From NCBI RefSeq assembly GCF_026898135.2, contig NZ_CP114035.2:5063501-5127500 (forward strand): a DNA stretch of 64,000 nucleotides, written 5' to 3'. The DNA comes from Pseudomonas fortuita (GTDB taxonomy: Bacteria; Pseudomonadota; Gammaproteobacteria; Pseudomonadales; Pseudomonadaceae). The position numbers and the translations under genes were made by a program. Every line of letters starts with the position of its first letter. Position 1 is the stretch's first letter. Positions 53,739 to 61,679 of this stretch are shown here, one piece after another. A model generated the notes under the pieces. The model saw nothing but the letters and a program-made list of their open reading frames with translations. It did not search any database and was not told the DNA's origin.

Positions 53739-54320
53739 TCAGCGGGCGGTGAAAATCAGCACCGCGCTAACCGGCACCGACGGGTTGATGGACGTGAGCC
53801 CGGCAAACTTGCGCAAGGTTTGCAGCCCTGGCAGCAGCCCGAAATCATCGGCACGCAACACCAGGGGTTCGAGTGTCACGACCTGAAAGCGCCGCTCGTC
53901 CAGGCGGGTGGCCAACAACAGGGCGTTGTAGCTGTGCGACTGGCCATGCAGGGTAACGGTGAGCGGCAGGCGCAGTTCGATCTGGGCACCGTTGGCCAAG
54001 TCGTTGATCGGCCGCAGGTCCAGTTGAGCCCGCACCTTGGCTTCGGCAAAACGCTCGACCTCGAACAGGTCCTCACGCATGCGCTCGTCACGCAGTGCAA
54101 TGCCACTGCTCACCGAATCCATCTCGATGCTCAGCCCCGCCACGCCTTTGCGGTCGACCGTGCCATGCAGCACCAGAAAGCGGTGCACTTCGGCAGTGTC
54201 ACCGTTTTTGCCGGTAATGAACGACAGGCGCGACGATTCGCCATCGAGGTGCCAATTGGCGTGGGCAGGCAGGCACAAAGCCAGCAACAAGGCGGGCAGC
54301 AGACGGGGCAGCTTGAACAT
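53739..54320 (-). CDS. Periplasmic YceI-family protein
   Basis: A 193-residue exported protein with signal peptide (MFKLPRLLPALLLALCLPAH, cleavage near AHAN). The YceI lipocalin-like barrel is visible: WHLDGESSRLSFITGKNGDT, SIEMDSVSSGIALRDERMRE and LTVTLHGQSHSYNA. Family members bind polyisoprenoids or other amphipathic molecules in the periplasm. Its stop abuts the phospholipase D start (one base between), suggesting a shared role in envelope lipids. Confidence 0.88.
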   Translation of the reverse strand: MFKLPRLLPALLLALCLPAHANWHLDGESSRLSFITGKNGDTAEVHRFLVLHGTVDRKGVAGLSIEMDSVSSGIALRDERMREDLFEVERFAEAKVRAQLDLRPINDLANGAQIELRLPLTVTLHGQSHSYNALLLATRLDERRFQVVTLEPLVLRADDFGLLPGLQTLRKFAGLTSINPSVPVSAVLIFTAR

Positions 54321-54364
54321 GACAGATCTCGTGAAACCAGGCCGCCAACCTTACCCGCCCGCCT

Positions 54365-54661
54365 TCATGGCAGCAAGCGGCAGCCCTCGTGCGGGCCCCG
54401 CCAGCTAGCCTGATTGCGCCGCCCCAACCCCTCGGCAGTGACTCGTCGCTGCTGGCTGTTTTCCTCCAGCAGGCTCAGCGGCAGCCATTGCTTTACATAG
54501 CCTTGGCAGTAGGCCTGCCCGAAGCCCATGACGAAGCGGCACGAGCAGTATTCCTTGGCCGAGTAGGCCGAGAGGATGCCGGGGAAATCAGCCAACGCCT
54601 GACGCTCCTGCCAGGCCCAGAACACAAGGCCCAGCAACACCAGCAACAAGGCCCGCTTCAT
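54365..54661 (-). CDS. Small membrane-anchored hypothetical protein
   Basis: A 98-residue protein with an N-terminal hydrophobic anchor or signal (MKRALLLVLLGLVFWAWQER). Four cysteines follow (CSC pair in SAKEYCSCRFVMG, then AYCQG and EGCRLLP) that could form disulfides in the periplasm. It overlaps the serine hydrolase stop by four bases (ATGA), so it is translationally coupled to that gene. It may be an accessory of the hydrolase. No family recognised. Confidence 0.72.
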   Translation of the reverse strand: MKRALLLVLLGLVFWAWQERQALADFPGILSAYSAKEYCSCRFVMGFGQAYCQGYVKQWLPLSLLEENSQQRRVTAEGLGRRNQASWRGPHEGCRLLP

Positions 54662-55740
54662 GTGCCCTCCCGGGGCACTGCCGCCAGTACCCGCTTGAGC
54701 AGTTCGTCGTGCTGGTAGCTGCCGTCGCGGTCATCGGCATAGCGCACGATCACCAGCTTTTGCGCGGGCAGCACGTACAGCGCCTGGCCCCAGTGGCCAA
54801 GGGCGGCGTAGGCGTCTTCGGGTGCACTCGGCCAAGGCCGTTGGGCGCCGGCCAACGGCCGGTTGAGCCACCAGTGGCCGCCAGGGTTGGCCTCACCGGG
54901 CACAGGTTCGGCATGGGTAAACGCTGTTCGGTTGAAGGCCACCCAGGCCGTGGGCAGCAGTTGCCGGCCTTGCCAGCGCCCGTCACGCTGCATCAGCAAG
55001 CCGATTCGCGCCAGGTCGCGGGCGCTGAGGTACAGATAGGAAGAGCCCACGTAGGTGCCCGCCCCGTCACGCTCCCACACCGCGCTGTCGATACCTAACG
55101 GGCTGAACAGCGCGTGCCAGGGGTAATCGGGGTACTGCCCGGCATCGAGCATGCCGCGCAGTGCAGCCGCCAGCAGGTTGCTGTCACCACTGGAATAGAG
55201 AAAACGCTCACCGGGGCTGGCCGCCGCACCCCGCGCCGCCGTATAGGCCGCCATGTCCTCGCGGCCACGGGTGTATAGCATGGCCACCACTGATGACTTG
55301 AGGGGGGCGTATTCGTAGTCTTCCTGCCAGTCCAGGCCACTGGCCCAGTGCAGCAGATCGGCCATGCGTATGCCGGGATGGCCGCGCATGGCGGGATAGA
55401 AACGGGTGACCGGATCTTCCAGCTGGAAGCGCCCTTCGCCTTGGGCCACGCCCATCAGCGTGGCGAGTACGCTCTTGCTTACCGACCAGGTCAGGTGCGC
55501 GGTGGCGGCAGTGGTGGGGGCGGTGTAGCGCTCGTGGAGGATACGGCCATCGCGGATGATCAGCAGCGCGTCGGTGCGGATGCCGCTGCGGTCGGGGGCA
55601 GTGCGAGGGGGGAAGGCGTAGGCGTCGACGGCTTGCCAGTCGAAACGGGCAGGATCGTTCTGCCAGTCAGGGTCAGGCCAGTCCTCGGCTTCGGCGGTTG
55701 CCAAGGCCAGGCAAAGAACCAATAGCAGACCTTTCAGCAT
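54658..55740 (-). CDS. Exported serine hydrolase (class C beta-lactamase-like)
   Basis: A 360-residue serine hydrolase with signal peptide (MLKGLLLVLCLALATAEAED). The S-x-x-K motif is Ser86-Val-Ser-Lys89 in HLTWSVSKSVLATLMG. The second motif is in RFLYSSGDSNLLAAALRG, and a C-terminal HWGQALYVLPAQKLVIVRYA takes the place of KTG. This is the esterase/D-aminopeptidase-like branch of the family rather than a true beta-lactamase. It is followed by the overlapping 98-residue gene. Confidence 0.86.
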   Translation of the reverse strand: MLKGLLLVLCLALATAEAEDWPDPDWQNDPARFDWQAVDAYAFPPRTAPDRSGIRTDALLIIRDGRILHERYTAPTTAATAHLTWSVSKSVLATLMGVAQGEGRFQLEDPVTRFYPAMRGHPGIRMADLLHWASGLDWQEDYEYAPLKSSVVAMLYTRGREDMAAYTAARGAAASPGERFLYSSGDSNLLAAALRGMLDAGQYPDYPWHALFSPLGIDSAVWERDGAGTYVGSSYLYLSARDLARIGLLMQRDGRWQGRQLLPTAWVAFNRTAFTHAEPVPGEANPGGHWWLNRPLAGAQRPWPSAPEDAYAALGHWGQALYVLPAQKLVIVRYADDRDGSYQHDELLKRVLAAVPREGT

Positions 55741-55815
55741 TGTGTTTCAGCTCGAAATTTTGGGGCCGCCTTGCGGCCCCCCGGGATCATCGGTTCACAA
55801 AAACCTATCAGGCCT

Positions 55816-56703
55816 TCATGACAATCCCGCAGCCGCCCAAGCCTTGTTCAGGCGCTGCTCGCGCGCCGCCGCAGCCAACGCCATCACCCCTTGGTCACGC
55901 TGCCAGATTTGCGCCCAATGCACCGGCCCTGCCGCCAATGCTGCGTCGATCGCCCCCCGCAACGCCTGGAACTGCGCAAACAAACCACCCAACAGCAAAT
56001 GGCCATCCGTGCAGTCGGCACACTGCCGGCTACCCTCGGCACACCCGGCCAGCAGCCCAAGCAGTTGCAGGCGTAAAGCCTGCGGCCAGGCGCTTTCCTG
56101 CCCCACGCCATACAACCAGGCCGTCAGTGCCGTGAGCACATACAAGTCCTCCAGCGAGCGAAACGGCTTCACATAAGCATCCCAGCCGTCACCGGCCAGC
56201 AGCTCGCACGCCGCCTGTTCCAGCAGCAAGCGCCCATGGCCCACCTCCGGCATCAACGGCAAGGTCGGCAATGGCTCCAGGGTCACGCCGGGCTCCCCGG
56301 GGTACACCACCGCCAGGTTCAATTGTGGCGCCGCGCCTGCGGTTTCGCTGCGCGCCGCCACCAGCAGCCACTCCGCCTCCAGCCCGGCGGTGACGAAGTC
56401 CTTGCTGCCGGTCAGGCGCAAGCCGTCCAGGCGCGTGTGCATGTCCGCCGGCCGCACGCTGCGCCGCTCGGTCGCGCACAGCGCGCCGAGGCTGGACGGT
56501 GCACTGGGCCACAGCACGCGCAAGGCGGCCTGGTAACCCACCAGAAAAGCCAGGCCCGGCGTGGCCATCGCGCGCCCGCCCAGTGCCGCCAGTTCGAAGG
56601 GGGCAACCGGGCCGAGGCGCTCGAGCAGCGCGGCATAGGTTTCGCCCAGAGTGCCCGCCGGCGCGTGGCGAAGCGGGTCGTTCAATCGTTGCAACCAGGC
56701 CAT
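55816..56703 (-). CDS. Acyl-CoA dehydrogenase-like protein
   Basis: A 295-residue protein with the middle and C-terminal features of acyl-CoA dehydrogenases: [40 protein letters not shown] (the GxKxxx(T/S) strand of the beta domain) and a helical C-terminal half. It is shorter than typical members (about 380), and the N-terminal helical domain seems reduced, so catalytic activity is uncertain. A GC hairpin (55762-55780) separates it from the serine hydrolase. It diverges from olsB. Confidence 0.75.
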   Translation of the reverse strand: MAWLQRLNDPLRHAPAGTLGETYAALLERLGPVAPFELAALGGRAMATPGLAFLVGYQAALRVLWPSAPSSLGALCATERRSVRPADMHTRLDGLRLTGSKDFVTAGLEAEWLLVAARSETAGAAPQLNLAVVYPGEPGVTLEPLPTLPLMPEVGHGRLLLEQAACELLAGDGWDAYVKPFRSLEDLYVLTALTAWLYGVGQESAWPQALRLQLLGLLAGCAEGSRQCADCTDGHLLLGGLFAQFQALRGAIDAALAAGPVHWAQIWQRDQGVMALAAAAREQRLNKAWAAAGLS

Positions 56704-56744
56704 GGGACGGCTCCTTGCTGGGGCTTTCTGGTCAAGGTTTGGGG

Positions 56745-56786
56745 GGTGTCACGCAAGCATCACCAAAGATTCACAGGGGTGACACC
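56745..56786. promoter_or_regulatory. Inverted repeat before olsB
   Basis: GGTGTCAC (56745-56752) and its inverted copy GTGACACC (56779-56786) with a 26-base spacer, in the divergent acyl-CoA dehydrogenase-like/olsB promoter region. TGTCA-type half-sites recall PhoB boxes, but the full direct-repeat pattern is not met. Possible regulator site. Confidence 0.3.
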
Positions 56787-56862
56787 GCGTCTACCTAGGC
56801 TGACTTTGCACAACAAAGCCGACCGGCCGCAACCCTTCATGGCTGGCTTATGGAGACTCGTA

Positions 56863-57618
56863 ATGACTCGGATCGCTCATTCTGGCGACAACAGCACTGA
56901 ACGCCGTCTGCAAGCCGAACGCCTGGTTGGCGCCGCGGCGCTGCAAGAGGCCCAGGCCCTGCGCTTCAAAGTGTTCAGCGCAGAATTCAAGGCCAAGCTC
57001 AAGGGTGCCGAGCACGGCCTGGACATGGACGACTACGACGTGCACTGCCGCCACATTGGTGTACGCGACCTGAGCACAGGCGAGCTGGTGGCCACCACCC
57101 GCCTGCTCGACCACCAGGCCGCCAGCAGCCTGGGCCGCTTCTACAGTGAAGAAGAATTCCGCCTGCACGGCCTGTTGCAGCTGCAGGGCCCGATCCTCGA
57201 ACTGGGCCGCACCTGCGTAGCCCCCGACTACCGCAACGGCGGCACCATCGCCGTGCTGTGGGGTGAACTGGCCGAGGTGCTCAACGAGGGCCGCTACAGC
57301 TACCTGATGGGCTGTGCCAGCATCCCGATGCAGGACGGCGGCGTGCAGGCCCATGCCGTGATGCAGCGCCTGCGTGATCGCTACCTGTGCAACGAGCACC
57401 TGCGGGCCGAGCCAAAGAACCCGCTGCCAAGCCTGGCGTTGCCGGGCAACGTCATCGCCGAAATGCCACCGCTGCTCAAGGCCTACATGCGCCTGGGCGC
57501 AAAGATTTGCGGCGAGCCTTGTTGGGACGAGGACTTCCAGGTGGCCGACGTATTCATCCTGCTCAAGCGCGATAATCTCTGCCCGCGCTACGCCCGGCAC
57601 TTCAAGGCGGCGGTCTGA
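56863..57618 (+). CDS. olsB: L-ornithine N(alpha)-acyltransferase
   Basis: A 251-residue GNAT-fold acyltransferase starting [20 protein letters not shown]. It transfers a 3-hydroxyacyl chain from ACP to ornithine, giving lyso-ornithine lipid. Motifs of the OlsB group include [40 protein letters not shown] and [20 protein letters not shown]. The ATG at 56863 gives the usual OlsB length; sequence further upstream in frame is antisense to the neighbour. Its stop overlaps the olsA start by one base (TGATG), so the pair is coupled. Confidence 0.9.
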   Translation: MTRIAHSGDNSTERRLQAERLVGAAALQEAQALRFKVFSAEFKAKLKGAEHGLDMDDYDVHCRHIGVRDLSTGELVATTRLLDHQAASSLGRFYSEEEFRLHGLLQLQGPILELGRTCVAPDYRNGGTIAVLWGELAEVLNEGRYSYLMGCASIPMQDGGVQAHAVMQRLRDRYLCNEHLRAEPKNPLPSLALPGNVIAEMPPLLKAYMRLGAKICGEPCWDEDFQVADVFILLKRDNLCPRYARHFKAAV

Positions 57619-58406
57619 TGCAGAAGCTGCGGGTAGTAGCCCGCCTGACCCGACTGCTGCTCGTGCTGTTGCTGGGTATGTTCATGGCCAGTCTTATTGC
57701 CCTCGGCGAACGCCTCGGTTTCAAGGCTCCCCTTGAGCGCCGCCAGCGCTGGACCTGCCTGTTCATGAAACGCCTGGTCGCCGCCCTGCCCTTCAACGTG
57801 CGTGTAGTCGGCGAACTGCCGCAGCGGCCGATGCTGTGGGTCAGCAACCACGTTTCGTGGACCGACATCCCCCTGCTCGGCATGCTGCTGCCCCTGTCGT
57901 TCCTGTCCAAGGCTGAAGTGCGTCATTGGCCGGTGGCGGGTTGGCTGGCGGAAAAAGCCGGCACACTGTTCATTCGCCGTGGTGGTGGCGACAGCCAGCG
58001 CCTGCACGAACAGATCGCCGGGCAACTGGGGCTGGCGCGCCCCCTGCTGATCTTCCCCGAAGGCACCACTACCTGCGGTCGCAACTTGCGCACCTTCCAT
58101 GGCCGCCTGTTGGCAGGTGCCATCGACCGGGGCGCGGCGGTGCAGCCGGTGGCTATCCAGTATCTGCGTGATGGCCAGATCGATCCGATTGCGCCGTTCA
58201 TTGGCGACGATGATCTGGTGTCGCACCTGATGCGCCTGTTTGCCCAGCCGCGAGGCGAGGTGTGCATTCACTTGCTGCCACCTATCGGCAGCGTGGGCAA
58301 GGAGCGTGCGGTGCTGGCGCTGCAAGCACAGCAGGCGATTCACTTGGCGTTGTTCGGGGTTGAAGAAGTTGAAGCAGTGCCAAGGCGGCCGGCGCGGGCT
58401 GCCTGA
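57618..58406 (+). CDS. olsA: Lyso-ornithine lipid O-acyltransferase
   Basis: A 262-residue PlsC-family acyltransferase starting [20 protein letters not shown], with an N-terminal membrane segment. The catalytic NHxxxxD motif is SNHVSWTDIPLLG (about residues 79-85), and the substrate-binding motif is LLIFPEGTTTCG. It adds the second acyl chain to lyso-ornithine lipid made by OlsB. The product is a phosphorus-free membrane lipid used when phosphate is scarce. It converges on acpH with a strong inverted repeat between. Confidence 0.9.
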   Translation: MQKLRVVARLTRLLLVLLLGMFMASLIALGERLGFKAPLERRQRWTCLFMKRLVAALPFNVRVVGELPQRPMLWVSNHVSWTDIPLLGMLLPLSFLSKAEVRHWPVAGWLAEKAGTLFIRRGGGDSQRLHEQIAGQLGLARPLLIFPEGTTTCGRNLRTFHGRLLAGAIDRGAAVQPVAIQYLRDGQIDPIAPFIGDDDLVSHLMRLFAQPRGEVCIHLLPPIGSVGKERAVLALQAQQAIHLALFGVEEVEAVPRRPARAA

Positions 58407-58425
58407 GCCTGGCGTGGGCAAGCTG

Positions 58426-58475
58426 GCGCCTGTGAGATCGAGCGCCGCGCGGGCGGCGCTCGATCTCACAGGCGC
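58426..58475. terminator. Long perfect inverted repeat between olsA and acpH
   Basis: 23-base perfect arms (left arm 58426-58448, right arm 58453-58475, GCGCCTGTGAGATCGAGCGC as the outer part) with a GCGG loop. There is no T-run. It ends at the acpH stop codon. It may work as a bidirectional transcript end or mRNA-stabilising stem; the sequence is unlike the REP units. Confidence 0.6.
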
Positions 58476-59062
58476 TACAAGTCCTCAGCCCTACGCTGCG
58501 CCGCCGCAAAAGCCTGTAACTGGGGATAGAACTCGCGAAAATCCGCCAGCAGCGGCTCATACAGCCGCTCCAGTTCCACCATTACCCCGGCCATCCCCTC
58601 AGGCCGCGACAAGCGTCGGGCAATGCCGTTGAACACCTGTTCCAGCGTGGGAAAATCGCCATACGCCCCTAGCCAGTCATCCGCTGCCATGAACGGCGCA
58701 ATCCGCGCCAATCGCCCCGGCAGTTCGGGCTCCGCCAGCAGCACCCTGTAAAACGCGCCAGTAAACTGCGCCAGTGGCTGCTCGGCGTAGTGGCCCCAAT
58801 GCCGCGCCAGGCAATGGTCGAAGAAGACATCCAGCACGATGCCGGCAAAGCGCCGCCGCTCGCGCGGAAAGCGCGTCAGTGCCGCCAGCACCAGCGGATG
58901 CTGATCAGTGTAGCTGTCGATATGCCGGTGCAGCCGGATAGCCGCCTCCAGCGCAGGAGGGAAGCGCCCTTCCAGCGAGCCTTTGACAAAATCGCCATAC
59001 AGGCTGCCAAGCAGTTGTTGCGGCGCCGGGCCGCCCAGGTGCAGGTGTGCGAGGTAGTTCAT
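58475..59062 (-). CDS. acpH: Acyl-carrier-protein phosphodiesterase
   Basis: A 195-residue AcpH-type hydrolase starting MNYLAHLHLGGPAPQQLLGS. It removes the 4'-phosphopantetheine group from acyl-carrier protein. The HD-like metal motifs are conserved: GDFVKG, AIRLHRHIDSYTDQHPLV and VLDVFFDHCLARHWGHY. Length matches E. coli AcpH (193). Near the lipid genes olsBA, but transcribed toward them from the opposite strand. Divergent from the ArsR gene. Confidence 0.9.
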   Translation of the reverse strand: MNYLAHLHLGGPAPQQLLGSLYGDFVKGSLEGRFPPALEAAIRLHRHIDSYTDQHPLVLAALTRFPRERRRFAGIVLDVFFDHCLARHWGHYAEQPLAQFTGAFYRVLLAEPELPGRLARIAPFMAADDWLGAYGDFPTLEQVFNGIARRLSRPEGMAGVMVELERLYEPLLADFREFYPQLQAFAAAQRRAEDL

Positions 59063-59089
59063 GGGCGCAGTCTACCACCGCTCCGCCTT

Positions 59090-59193
59090 ATATCGTTATA
59101 ACGCGATATACCGATTCGCGCTCAGCTCAGAACCTCTTGGTATTTGGATATCGGGAACAGCCGATTTACATTTCGCTCTATCGCGATATACCG
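59090..59193. promoter_or_regulatory. Repeated operator-like sites upstream of the ArsR gene
   Basis: ATATCGTTATAACGCGATAT (59090-59109) is an imperfect palindrome, and CTATCGCGATAT with core TATCGCGATA (59179-59188) is another. The string CGCGATATACCG occurs twice, at 59102-59113 and 59182-59193, exactly 80 bases apart. The spacing and AT-rich palindromes fit the operator of an ArsR-type repressor controlling itself and xenB. Confidence 0.5.
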
Positions 59194-59212
59194 CTACAAC
59201 GAGCCTCCACCC

Positions 59213-59515
59213 ATGCCTCTTGATCTCGACGAAATCATAAAAGCGCTGGCCCATCCGGTCAGGCGAGAAATCCTCAGCTGGCTGAAAGACCCGGCAACGC
59301 AATTCCCCGACCAGTACCACAGCACCGAAAACGGTGTGTGTGCCGGGCAGATCGACCAACGCTGCGGCCTGTCGCAGTCGACCGTCTCCGCCCACCTGGC
59401 CACCTTGCAGCGCGCCGGGCTCATCAGCAGCCAGAAGATTGGCCAATGGCACTTCTTCAAACGCAACGAAGCCACCATTGAGGCATTCCTCGAACAACTG
59501 CGCCAAACACTTTGA
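59213..59515 (+). CDS. ArsR-family transcriptional regulator
   Basis: A 100-residue winged-helix regulator starting MPLDLDEIIKALAHPVRREI. The HTH is in GQIDQRCGLSQSTVSAHLAT followed by the wing LISSQKIGQWHFFKRNE. It lacks the ELCVC metal motif of ArsR/SmtB sensors; a Cys appears in NGVCAGQIDQRCGLS, so it may respond to electrophiles or redox change rather than metals. The xenB start is 17 bases after its stop, implying one transcript. The ATG at 59213 gives the normal family length. Confidence 0.88.
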   Translation: MPLDLDEIIKALAHPVRREILSWLKDPATQFPDQYHSTENGVCAGQIDQRCGLSQSTVSAHLATLQRAGLISSQKIGQWHFFKRNEATIEAFLEQLRQTL

Positions 59516-59532
59516 CAAGGCAGGTAACCGCT

Positions 59533-60582
59533 ATGACCACGCTTTTCGATCCGATCACCCTGGGCGACCTGCAACTGCCCAACCGCATCATCATGGCCCC
59601 GCTCACCCGCTGCCGTGCCGACGAAGGCCGCGTGCCCAATGCGCTGATGGCCGAATACTATGTACAGCGCGCCAGCGCCGGGCTGATCCTCAGCGAAGCG
59701 ACTTCGGTCACTGCCATGGGCGTCGGCTACCCGGATACCCCCGGTATCTGGAACGATGAGCAGGTGCGTGGCTGGAACAACGTCACCAAGGCCGTGCACG
59801 CCGCCGGCGGGCGCATCTTCCTGCAGCTGTGGCACGTTGGCCGTATTTCCCACCCCAGCTACCTGAACGGCGAGCTGCCGGTGGCCCCCAGCGCAATCCA
59901 GCCCAAGGGCCATGTAAGCCTGGTGCGCCCGCTAAGTGACTACCCCACCCCGCGCGCGCTGGAAACCGAGGAAATCAACGACATCGTCGAGGCCTACCGC
60001 AGCGGTGCCGAAAACGCCAAGGCTGCCGGTTTCGATGGTGTAGAGATTCACGGCGCCAACGGTTACCTGCTTGACCAGTTCCTGCAAAGCAGCACCAACC
60101 AGCGCACTGACCTCTACGGAGGGTCGCTGGAAAACCGTGCACGCCTGCTGCTGGAGGTGACCGATGCGGCCATCGAAGTGTGGGGCGCAAACCGCGTAGG
60201 CGTGCACCTGGCGCCGCGTGCCGATGCTCACGACATGGGTGATGCCGACCGCGCCGAAACCTTCACCTACGTGGCTCGCGAGCTGGGCAAGCGAGGCATT
60301 GCCTTTATCTGCTCGCGGGAGCGGGAAGCCGATGACAGCATCGGCCCATTGATCAAAGAGGCATTCGGCGGCCCGTACATCGTCAACGAGCGGTTTGACA
60401 AGGCCAGCGCCAATGCGGCCCTGGCCAGTGGCAAAGCCGATGCAGTGGCGTTTGGCGTGCCGTTCATCGCCAACCCCGACCTGCCGGCGCGGCTGGCGGC
60501 GGATGCGCCATTGAACGAGGCGCGGCCAGAGACTTTCTATGGCAAGGGGCCGGTGGGGTACATCGATTATCCGCGGTTGTAA
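59533..60582 (+). CDS. xenB: Xenobiotic reductase B (old yellow enzyme family)
   Basis: A 349-residue FMN-dependent ene-reductase starting MTTLFDPITLGDLQLPNRII, the length of known XenB. OYE motifs: MAPLTRCRADEGRVPNALMA, LQLWHVGRISHPSYLNG, the HGANGYLLDQFLQSSTNQRT stretch with the active-site His-x-x-Asn, and YGGSLENRARLLLEV. XenB reduces nitroaromatics, nitrate esters such as nitroglycerin, and alpha,beta-unsaturated carbonyls using NADPH. It is encoded just after an ArsR regulator, likely its repressor. Confidence 0.95.
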   Translation: MTTLFDPITLGDLQLPNRIIMAPLTRCRADEGRVPNALMAEYYVQRASAGLILSEATSVTAMGVGYPDTPGIWNDEQVRGWNNVTKAVHAAGGRIFLQLWHVGRISHPSYLNGELPVAPSAIQPKGHVSLVRPLSDYPTPRALETEEINDIVEAYRSGAENAKAAGFDGVEIHGANGYLLDQFLQSSTNQRTDLYGGSLENRARLLLEVTDAAIEVWGANRVGVHLAPRADAHDMGDADRAETFTYVARELGKRGIAFICSREREADDSIGPLIKEAFGGPYIVNERFDKASANAALASGKADAVAFGVPFIANPDLPARLAADAPLNEARPETFYGKGPVGYIDYPRL

Positions 60583-60612
60583 TCACGATTGCCGGGGCCG
60601 CTTTGCGGCCCA

Positions 60613-60694
60613 TCGCGACACAAGGCCGCTCCCACAGGGATAAGCACAGCCCTCAAGGTAGCGCCGAACTTGTGGGAGCGGCCTTGTGTCGCGA
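60613..60694. repeat. Paired repeat of a second REP class
   Basis: Inverted pair with arms TCGCGACACAAGGCCGCTCC and GGAGCGGCCTTGTGTCGCGA. The GCTCCCACAGG inner part is shared with the other REPs, but the outer GCGACACAAGGCC replaces GCGGGCACGCCC. It lies between the convergent xenB and coiled-coil gene. Confidence 0.88.
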
Positions 60695-60722
60695 AAGGAG
60701 GGCAAAGCCCTCCCGCGCTCTG

Positions 60723-61592
60723 TTACGGCCGGGCGTTGATCTGCTGCTGCAGGTTCTGAATCTGGCTCTGCAGCGTATTCAGGTTGCGCGTCGTCTGCGC
60801 ACGGAAGGCATCGAATTCCTGCACCGACGCACCACCGGACGCTGCCGCAGCCGGGCGGTTGTCGATCTGGCTCTTCAACACCAAAATATCCTGTTCCAGG
60901 CCCTGGATTGCCGCGCTCGGGTTGCCCTGCTTCTTCAGCGCCGCCACATCGCTGCCCAGGCTCTTGAGCTGCCCGTCCAGCGTGCCGCCATCCACCTGCG
61001 CGGCCTTCAGCGCGGCAACCTGCTCGTTCAGGCCCTTCAACTGGGCATCCAGCTTGCCGCCATCAACTTGCCCTGAACGCAACGCGGCCAGCTCGCCATT
61101 CACCAGCTTCAACTGCGCCTGCAGCTGGCTTTGCAGCTCGGTCACAGCCTTCTGCTGTTCACGGGTATCGGCCAGCACCTGCTCCAGGCGCTTACCCAGG
61201 TCGCCGGTCTGCCCGGCTACGCCTTGCTGCAACTGGCGCAACTGCAGCTTCAGCGCCTCGCTGCTGGTATTAACACCGGACTCGCTGGCCTCAACCTTGC
61301 CACTGATCGCCTGCAAGCGCCCGGCTGCTTCTTCACTGATGCGGGCAAAGCTCTCCTGGGTCGCCACCAGTTGCTGCTCCATCAGCGAGATCTGCTGGAA
61401 GCTCCACCAGCCCAGGCCCGCCAACGCGATGAACGAAGCGCACAGCAGCGCCCACAACGGCCCCGTGCTGGCACCACGGGCGGCTTTCTGCCGGCTGCGC
61501 ACCACGTGCGCCGGTATCAGTTCGTCATCATCAACGGTGCCCGCCCGTAAGGTAGGCACATCATCGTAGTCATCGTGAGCATGGTTACGCAT
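60723..61592 (-). CDS. Coiled-coil single-pass membrane protein
   Basis: A 289-residue protein starting MRNHAHDDYDDVPTLRAGTV. A short acidic cytoplasmic head is followed by one membrane segment (GPLWALLCASFIALAGLGWW, about residues 43-63). A long heptad-rich coiled coil follows, with repeated LxGQxxxLxxQ-type units (LDAQLKGLNEQVAALKAAQV and LDGQLKSLGSDVAALKKQG appear as near copies). It is probably anchored in the inner membrane with the coiled coil in the periplasm. No enzymatic motif is visible; function unknown. Confidence 0.78.
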   Translation of the reverse strand: MRNHAHDDYDDVPTLRAGTVDDDELIPAHVVRSRQKAARGASTGPLWALLCASFIALAGLGWWSFQQISLMEQQLVATQESFARISEEAAGRLQAISGKVEASESGVNTSSEALKLQLRQLQQGVAGQTGDLGKRLEQVLADTREQQKAVTELQSQLQAQLKLVNGELAALRSGQVDGGKLDAQLKGLNEQVAALKAAQVDGGTLDGQLKSLGSDVAALKKQGNPSAAIQGLEQDILVLKSQIDNRPAAAASGGASVQEFDAFRAQTTRNLNTLQSQIQNLQQQINARP

Positions 61593-61679
61593 GGATACAT
61601 TCAACCGCGGTAGTCGCACAGAGGCACGAGTATAAACCGCAAGCGCGGCGCATTGATGACCATTGTCAGCCAGACGGCC

